From Actinokineospora bangkokensis (GTDB taxonomy: Bacteria; Actinomycetota; Actinomycetes; Mycobacteriales; Pseudonocardiaceae): 54,238 nt of DNA. This document shows, piece by piece, positions 50,746 to 54,238 of this stretch (position 1 is the stretch's first letter; the number at the start of each line of letters is the position of its first letter). Location: assembly GCF_001940455.1 (NCBI RefSeq), contig NZ_MKQR01000005.1:37990-92227 (forward strand), written 5' to 3'. The notes under the pieces are model-generated. The model worked only from the letters and a program-made list of their open reading frames with translations, was not told the DNA's origin and ran no database searches. The position numbers were made by a program, and so were the translations under genes.

Positions 50746-51792
50746 ATGGCGACTCCAGCGGTCGAGGTCGAGGTGGACGGCCCGCACGGCCCGCGCGCGG
50801 TCCGGGTGTCGAGCCCGGACAAGCCGTACTTCCCCGAGCTGGGCATCACCAAGCGGCAGGTCGTGGACTACTTCCTGGCCGTGGGCGATGGCGTCCTTGG
50901 CGCCCTGCGCGACCGGCCCACGACCCTGGAGCGCTGGCCGGGCGGGGTGGTCGAGGGCGCGAAGCTGTCCACCCGCCAGGACCACAGCGGCGACGCCTTC
51001 TACCAGAAGCGCGTCCCCAAGGGCGCCCCCGACTACGTCGAGACCGCCCGCATCACCTTCCCCAGCGGCAGGCCCGCCGACGAGGTGTGCCCCACCGAGC
51101 TGGCGGTGGTGGTGTGGGCGGCCAACCTCGGCACGCTCACCTTCCACCCCTGGCCGGTGCGCCGCGACCACCCCGACCACCCCGACCAGCTGCGCATCGA
51201 CCTCGACCCGCAGCCGGGCACGGACTTCTCCGACGCGGTGGCGGTCGCGCACGAGGCGCGCGCGCTGCTGGCGGAGCTGGGCATGGCGGGGTTCCCCAAG
51301 ACCTCCGGCGGCCGCGGCCTGCACCTGTACGTGCCGGTCGAACCGCGCTGGGACTTCGTCGAGGCCCGGCGGGCGGTCATCGCCTTCGGCCGCGAGCTGG
51401 AGCGGCGCCTGCCCGACCGGGTGACGACGAGCTGGTGGAAGGAGGAGCGCGGCGCGCGGATCTTCATCGACTACAACCAGATGGCCCGCGACCGCACCAT
51501 CGCCTCCGCCTACTCGATCCGCCCCACGCCCCGGGCGCTGGTCTCCACCCCGCTCGACTGGGACGAGCTGGACTTCGCCCGCCCGGAGGACTTCACCATC
51601 CGCACCGTGCCCGAGCGCTTCGCCCGCGTCGGTGACCTGCACGCCCGGGTCGCCCAGGAGGCGTTCAGCCTGGAGCCGCTGCTGGAGCTGTCCGCCGAGC
51701 AGGGCGCGGGCGACCTCCCGTACCCGCCGGAGTACCCGAAGATGGCGGGCGAGCCCAAGCGCGTCCAACCCTCCAAGGCGCGACCGGACTAG
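50746..51792 (+). CDS. LigD-type NHEJ primase-polymerase (stand-alone Pol domain)
   Basis: 348 residues from ATG 50746. The archaeo-eukaryotic primase fold of LigD-Pol is recognised by LSSPDKPYFPELGITKRQVV-like start (VSSPDKPYFPELGITK), RIDLDPQPGTDFSD (catalytic Asp pair), FPKTSGGRGLHLYVPVEP, TTSWWKEERGARIFIDYNQM (third Asp) and SIRPTPRALVSTPLDWDEL. It adds ribonucleotides at broken ends during Ku-dependent joining. No ligase, nuclease or Ku gene is in the window, so it works in trans. Actinobacteria often have several such free-standing proteins. Divergent from hisS. Confidence 0.93.
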   Translation: MATPAVEVEVDGPHGPRAVRVSSPDKPYFPELGITKRQVVDYFLAVGDGVLGALRDRPTTLERWPGGVVEGAKLSTRQDHSGDAFYQKRVPKGAPDYVETARITFPSGRPADEVCPTELAVVVWAANLGTLTFHPWPVRRDHPDHPDQLRIDLDPQPGTDFSDAVAVAHEARALLAELGMAGFPKTSGGRGLHLYVPVEPRWDFVEARRAVIAFGRELERRLPDRVTTSWWKEERGARIFIDYNQMARDRTIASAYSIRPTPRALVSTPLDWDELDFARPEDFTIRTVPERFARVGDLHARVAQEAFSLEPLLELSAEQGAGDLPYPPEYPKMAGEPKRVQPSKARPD

Positions 51793-51926
51793 ATCTTCAT
51801 CGTCCCCGGCTTGGCCGCACGGCCGGCGATGGGCGTGGTGGGCGGCAGGGGTTCCTCGGGTCGTGCCCGGGTTCCGCGCGGCGTCGACCCTCGGCCTGCT
51901 GCCGTGACGGTCAGGGGTGCGGAGGG

Positions 51927-52568
51927 TCAGCCCAGGTCGCGGAGGGCGCGCTGGGCGGCCTCCAGCTCCGCCTTGAGCTCCGCGACGCGGCGGGTCTGGC
52001 GGTCCTTCGCGGCGTCGAGGGCCACGGAGATCGCCTCCCCGACCTCGGCGGGCAGGTGCTTGGCGAGCCTGCCGACCTCGCCCGCGGCCACCGGGGCCCA
52101 GCGGACGGTGCGCTTCTTGCCGACCAGCACGTCGACCGACCACTCGCCGTCCGGGGTGGCGTGCAGGGTGACGGTGATCTCCACGGCGTGCTGCTGCTGC
52201 TTCTTGGCCGGCGCCGAGCGCCTGCGGCGGGGCTCCGGCTCCCCGCCCTCGATGCCGACGACGACATCCGTGACGTCCTCGACCGGCGGGGCCTGGAACG
52301 GGGCCGGTGCGGGCCTGCGCGGGGCCGGTGGCGCGGCGGGCTTCTCGGTGGTCAGCTCGGCCGGGGAGAAGGACATGGCGTCCCGCGAGCCCGCGGGCTT
52401 GACCTGGATGAAGTCGCCCTCCGCCGCGTCGTCGAAGGCGATGACCTTGCCCGCCGCGCCCTCGTCCACGCCGACCGCGGCACCGGTGAACCACACCGGC
52501 GCGGGCTTGCGCGCCGCCACCGCCTCCCGCAGCGCCGCCACGTCCTCCGCCGACAACCCCTTGCCCAT
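51927..52568 (-). CDS. Uncharacterised actinobacterial protein (possibly DUF6319)
   Basis: 213 residues from ATG 52568 with GGAGG 5 bases upstream. The N-terminal ~75 residues look folded (LSAEDVAALREAVAARKPAP, VWFTGAAVGVDEGAAGKVIA, EGDFIQVKPAGSRDAMSFSP). A Pro/Ala-rich linker (~76-120) precedes a second region (VEITVTLHATPDGEWSVDVL, GKKRTVRWAPV) and a C-terminal helix likely to coil (RVAELKAELEAAQRALRDLG). I recall similar proteins as DUF6319, but that name is uncertain. No catalytic motif, signal peptide or membrane segment. Confidence 0.7.
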   Translation of the reverse strand: MGKGLSAEDVAALREAVAARKPAPVWFTGAAVGVDEGAAGKVIAFDDAAEGDFIQVKPAGSRDAMSFSPAELTTEKPAAPPAPRRPAPAPFQAPPVEDVTDVVVGIEGGEPEPRRRRSAPAKKQQQHAVEITVTLHATPDGEWSVDVLVGKKRTVRWAPVAAGEVGRLAKHLPAEVGEAISVALDAAKDRQTRRVAELKAELEAAQRALRDLG

Positions 52569-52697
52569 GTCTTCCTCCCACCGACCACGTGATCACCAAC
52601 AGTCTGCCGCCACCCACCGACAGTTCCCGCCACCGGGCGACACCCGTTGGCGTGGTCCCGTTCGCCCGGTTCGCCCCCGGCGCCTAGCTTCCCGGGG

Positions 52698-52928
52698 ATG
52701 AGCGCCCGCTACCTGTGGTGGCGCTCCTGCTACGACGGGGTGCTGCACGCCTTCCCCGTCCTGCCAGGGGCGCGGTTGGTGCACCGGCACTACCGGGCGT
52801 CGTGCACCCACGCCGCCCCGCCCGACCTCGCGGGGGCGGAGAACAGCGAGGACTACGCCAGTGCCGACCGGCGCTGCTCCCTGTGTTCGCTCATCATTTC
52901 CGGCTCGGTGGTTGTGCCCGCGGACTGA
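52698..52928 (+). CDS. Small cysteine-containing hypothetical protein
   Basis: 76 residues from ATG 52698; TAGCTT lies 7 bases upstream, so a leaderless transcript is possible. Cysteines fall in WWRSCYDGVLHAF, HYRASCTHAAPPD and RRCSLCSLIISG. The CxxC pair near the end plus the earlier Cys/His residues could bind zinc. Aromatic N-terminus (ARYLWWRSCYDG). Not a recognised family. It ends 41 bases before the EEP gene on the same strand. Confidence 0.6.
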   Translation: MSARYLWWRSCYDGVLHAFPVLPGARLVHRHYRASCTHAAPPDLAGAENSEDYASADRRCSLCSLIISGSVVVPAD

Positions 52929-52969
52929 GCGGGCGCAGGCTTGCCCTACCGGACCCCGGGGAGGCTGCC

Positions 52970-53776
52970 GTGCGCGCGCTGCTCATCGCCCTGCTCGTGC
53001 TCGTCGGCACCACCCCGGCGGCCACCGCCGACCCGGATCGCCACCCCGACCGCGGGCCCGTCCTGCGGGCGATGACGTTCAACATCCACACCGGCATCGG
53101 CGCCGACGGCGCGCTCGACCTCGACCGGGTCGCGGCCACCATCCGCGCCGCCCGGCCGGACGTGGTGGGCCTGCAGGAGGTCGACGTGCACTGGGCGGCC
53201 CGCAGCGGGTTCGCCGACCAGGCCCGCGAGCTGGCCAGGCGCACGGGCCTGCGGGTGTGCTTCGCCCCCATCTACGACCTGCCCGGCGACCCCCGCCGCC
53301 AGTACGGGGTCGCGGTGCTGAGCAGGGTGCCGGTGCTCTACGCGGTGAACCACGAGATCACCCGCCTGTCCACCCAGGACCCCACCCTGCCGCCCGCGCC
53401 CATGCCCGGCTTCGCCGAGGTCGGCGTGCTGAGCCCGCTCGGGCTCGTGCGGGTGTACTCGACCCACCTGGACTACCGGCCGGACCCCGCCGTCCGGGCC
53501 GCGCAGGCGCGCGACACGCAGGCCATCCTGGCGGGCGAGCGCGGGCCGAAGGTGCTGCTCGGGGACCTCAACGCCGAGGCGTCGGCGCCGGAGCTGGCAC
53601 CGCTGTGGACTGTCCTCACCGCCGCCCCGACCGGGGCGACCTACCCGGCGCAGGCACCCGTCTCGGCGATCGACCACGTGGGGGTGAGCCGGGAGCTGCG
53701 GGTGCGCTCGGCCGCGGTGGTGCCGAGCCTGGCGTCCGACCACCGGCCGGTCCTGGTCGAGGTGGCGCGGGGCTGA
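52970..53776 (+). CDS. Secreted endonuclease/exonuclease/phosphatase (EEP) family protein
   Basis: 268 residues from GTG 52970, chosen because GGGGAGG sits 5 bases upstream and a signal peptide follows directly (VRALLIALLVLVGTTPAATA). The EEP fold residues are in order: AMTFNIHTGIG (Asn), PDVVGLQEVDVHW (metal-binding Glu), RVYSTHLDYRPD (His), VLLGDLNAEASAPEL (Asp/Asn) and SAIDHVGVSREL with LASDHRPVLVEV (Asp-His pair). Substrates in this family include nucleic acids, sphingomyelin and inositol phosphates; export suggests an environmental phosphoester. Its stop is one base from the next, convergent stop. Confidence 0.92.
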   Translation: MRALLIALLVLVGTTPAATADPDRHPDRGPVLRAMTFNIHTGIGADGALDLDRVAATIRAARPDVVGLQEVDVHWAARSGFADQARELARRTGLRVCFAPIYDLPGDPRRQYGVAVLSRVPVLYAVNHEITRLSTQDPTLPPAPMPGFAEVGVLSPLGLVRVYSTHLDYRPDPAVRAAQARDTQAILAGERGPKVLLGDLNAEASAPELAPLWTVLTAAPTGATYPAQAPVSAIDHVGVSRELRVRSAAVVPSLASDHRPVLVEVARG

Positions 53777-53777
53777 C

Positions 53778-53990
53778 TCAGACCGAGCCCTCGTCGGCGG
53801 GCTCGCGCAGGCGGTACTCGCAGCCGTACTCGACGGCGTAGCTGAGGTCGTAGTGGTGGACGATCTTGGGACCGCCGTGCAGGTGCACGTGGGTGACCGT
53901 CTCGCGGGGCTCGTCGAGCAGCTCGGGCAGCGTGTCGACGCGACCGTCGAGGGGGCCGCCGACGTAGCGGACCAGGTACGGGTCCGTCAT
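53778..53990 (-). CDS. Small hypothetical protein
   Basis: 70 residues from ATG 53990 with GGGAGG 8 bases upstream; the longer frame to 54080 lacks support. Sequence YLVRYVGGPLDGRVDTLPEL and VTHVHLHGGPKIVHHYDLSY are His/Gly-rich beta-like strands. It resembles short actinobacterial proteins of unknown function that begin with a Y-x-GGPLDG motif. No membrane or signal segment. Confidence 0.7.
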   Translation of the reverse strand: MTDPYLVRYVGGPLDGRVDTLPELLDEPRETVTHVHLHGGPKIVHHYDLSYAVEYGCEYRLREPADEGSV

Positions 53991-54124
53991 GGTGGAACCT
54001 CCCTCCCGGCAGCTGGCCTCTAGGCAGTGTAGGCGTGCCGGGCGCGGATTCCAGAGGAGCGCGCGCACGGGTTTGGCCATCCACCGATCGGACCAGCGCA
54101 GGTGAGGGCGGGGAAATTCCCGGT

Positions 54125-54238
54125 GGGCTCTGCTGCGCAGAGTGGGGAAGACGCGGGATCTTGTGGGCGTGGCCGGGTGGGTGGTTCTGCGTGGGGCTCT
54201 GCTGCGCAGAGCGTGGAAAGAAGCGGGATTTGTCTGGC
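54125..54238. repeat. Two tandem ~69-bp repeat units at the right edge (second cut by the window)
   Basis: GGGCTCTGCTGCGCAGAG occurs at 54125-54142 and 54194-54211, each a hairpin CTCTGC-TGC-GCAGAG. It is followed by CGCGGGATCTTGTGGGCGTG and GGCCGGGTGGGTGGTTCTGC in the first unit and by AAGCGGGATTTGTCTGG in the second. The same order of elements is found at 23013-23070. The rest of the 54000-54120 gap shows nothing recognisable. Confidence 0.7.

Noticed and set aside
54125..54238. CRISPR array at the right edge
   Set aside because: The repeat is a ~69-bp tandem unit with internal hairpin, not short repeats with unique spacers, and it recurs at 22978-23090.
1..54238. tRNA or rRNA genes, prophage or integrative elements
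   Set aside because: No tRNA-like cloverleaf or rRNA sequence was seen by eye on either strand, and no integrase, transposase or phage structural gene is encoded.

Overview
The window is very GC-rich DNA with short intergenic gaps, many GTG starts and many overlapping or coupled genes, which fits an actinomycete chromosome. The gene order points to the Pseudonocardiales (Actinosynnema/Saccharothrix-like); that genus-level guess is inference. From memory of Mycobacterium tuberculosis, the backbone keeps the order and relative strand of the Rv2695-Rv2674 block: alpha/beta hydrolase, OB-fold protein, DUF3159, ceoC-ceoB, KimA-like permease, TRAM RNA methyltransferase, dxs, RNase D, DUF3000, hemE-hemY-hemQ, msrB. 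Lineage-specific genes are inserted between these landmarks.

Layout. 1-8600: hydrolase (cut by the window edge), OB-fold and DUF3159 genes, a fatty-acid desaturase behind a palindromic operator, an orphan HicB-like HTH gene, the TrkA-type ceoB/ceoC pair divergent from a KimA-type potassium importer, the RNA methyltransferase and a small acidic lipoprotein. 8600-16630: a 2309-residue Ala/Pro/Thr-rich protein followed by a small partner gene. 16800-26430: dxs, a secreted M43 metalloprotease, a TetR regulator, a class II aldolase, a two-component system, a 345-bp gap holding a long inverted repeat, HNH and two DUF72 genes, and a kinase-like protein. 26490-31190: fadBA and a TetR/F420-type nitroreductase pair separated by an operator array. 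31190-41910: RNase D, a LuxR-type response regulator, a dipeptidase, a Clp_N protein, an asparaginase homologue, DUF3000, and the coproporphyrin-type haem genes hemE-hemY-hemQ coupled to a CoA-transferase. 41960-54238: a large secreted subtilisin-like protease, a VOC protein, a DUF692 (MNIO) cassette, msrB, an unusual histidyl-tRNA synthetase, a LigD-type polymerase, a secreted EEP-family phosphoesterase, small hypotheticals, and a second copy of the intergenic repeat family at the right edge.

The most interesting system is the three-gene minus-strand cassette at 46105-48211: a membrane protein with a Gly/Ser/Cys-only tail, a DUF692 multinuclear-iron oxidase homologue, and a short DUF2063/HvfC-like partner. 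It looks like a post-translational modification system whose substrate may be the Cys-rich tail. Also notable are the giant low-complexity protein with its downstream partner, a dispersed intergenic repeat whose hairpin stem covaries between copies, a 145-bp imperfect inverted repeat, and four copies of one palindrome between the tetR and nitroreductase genes.
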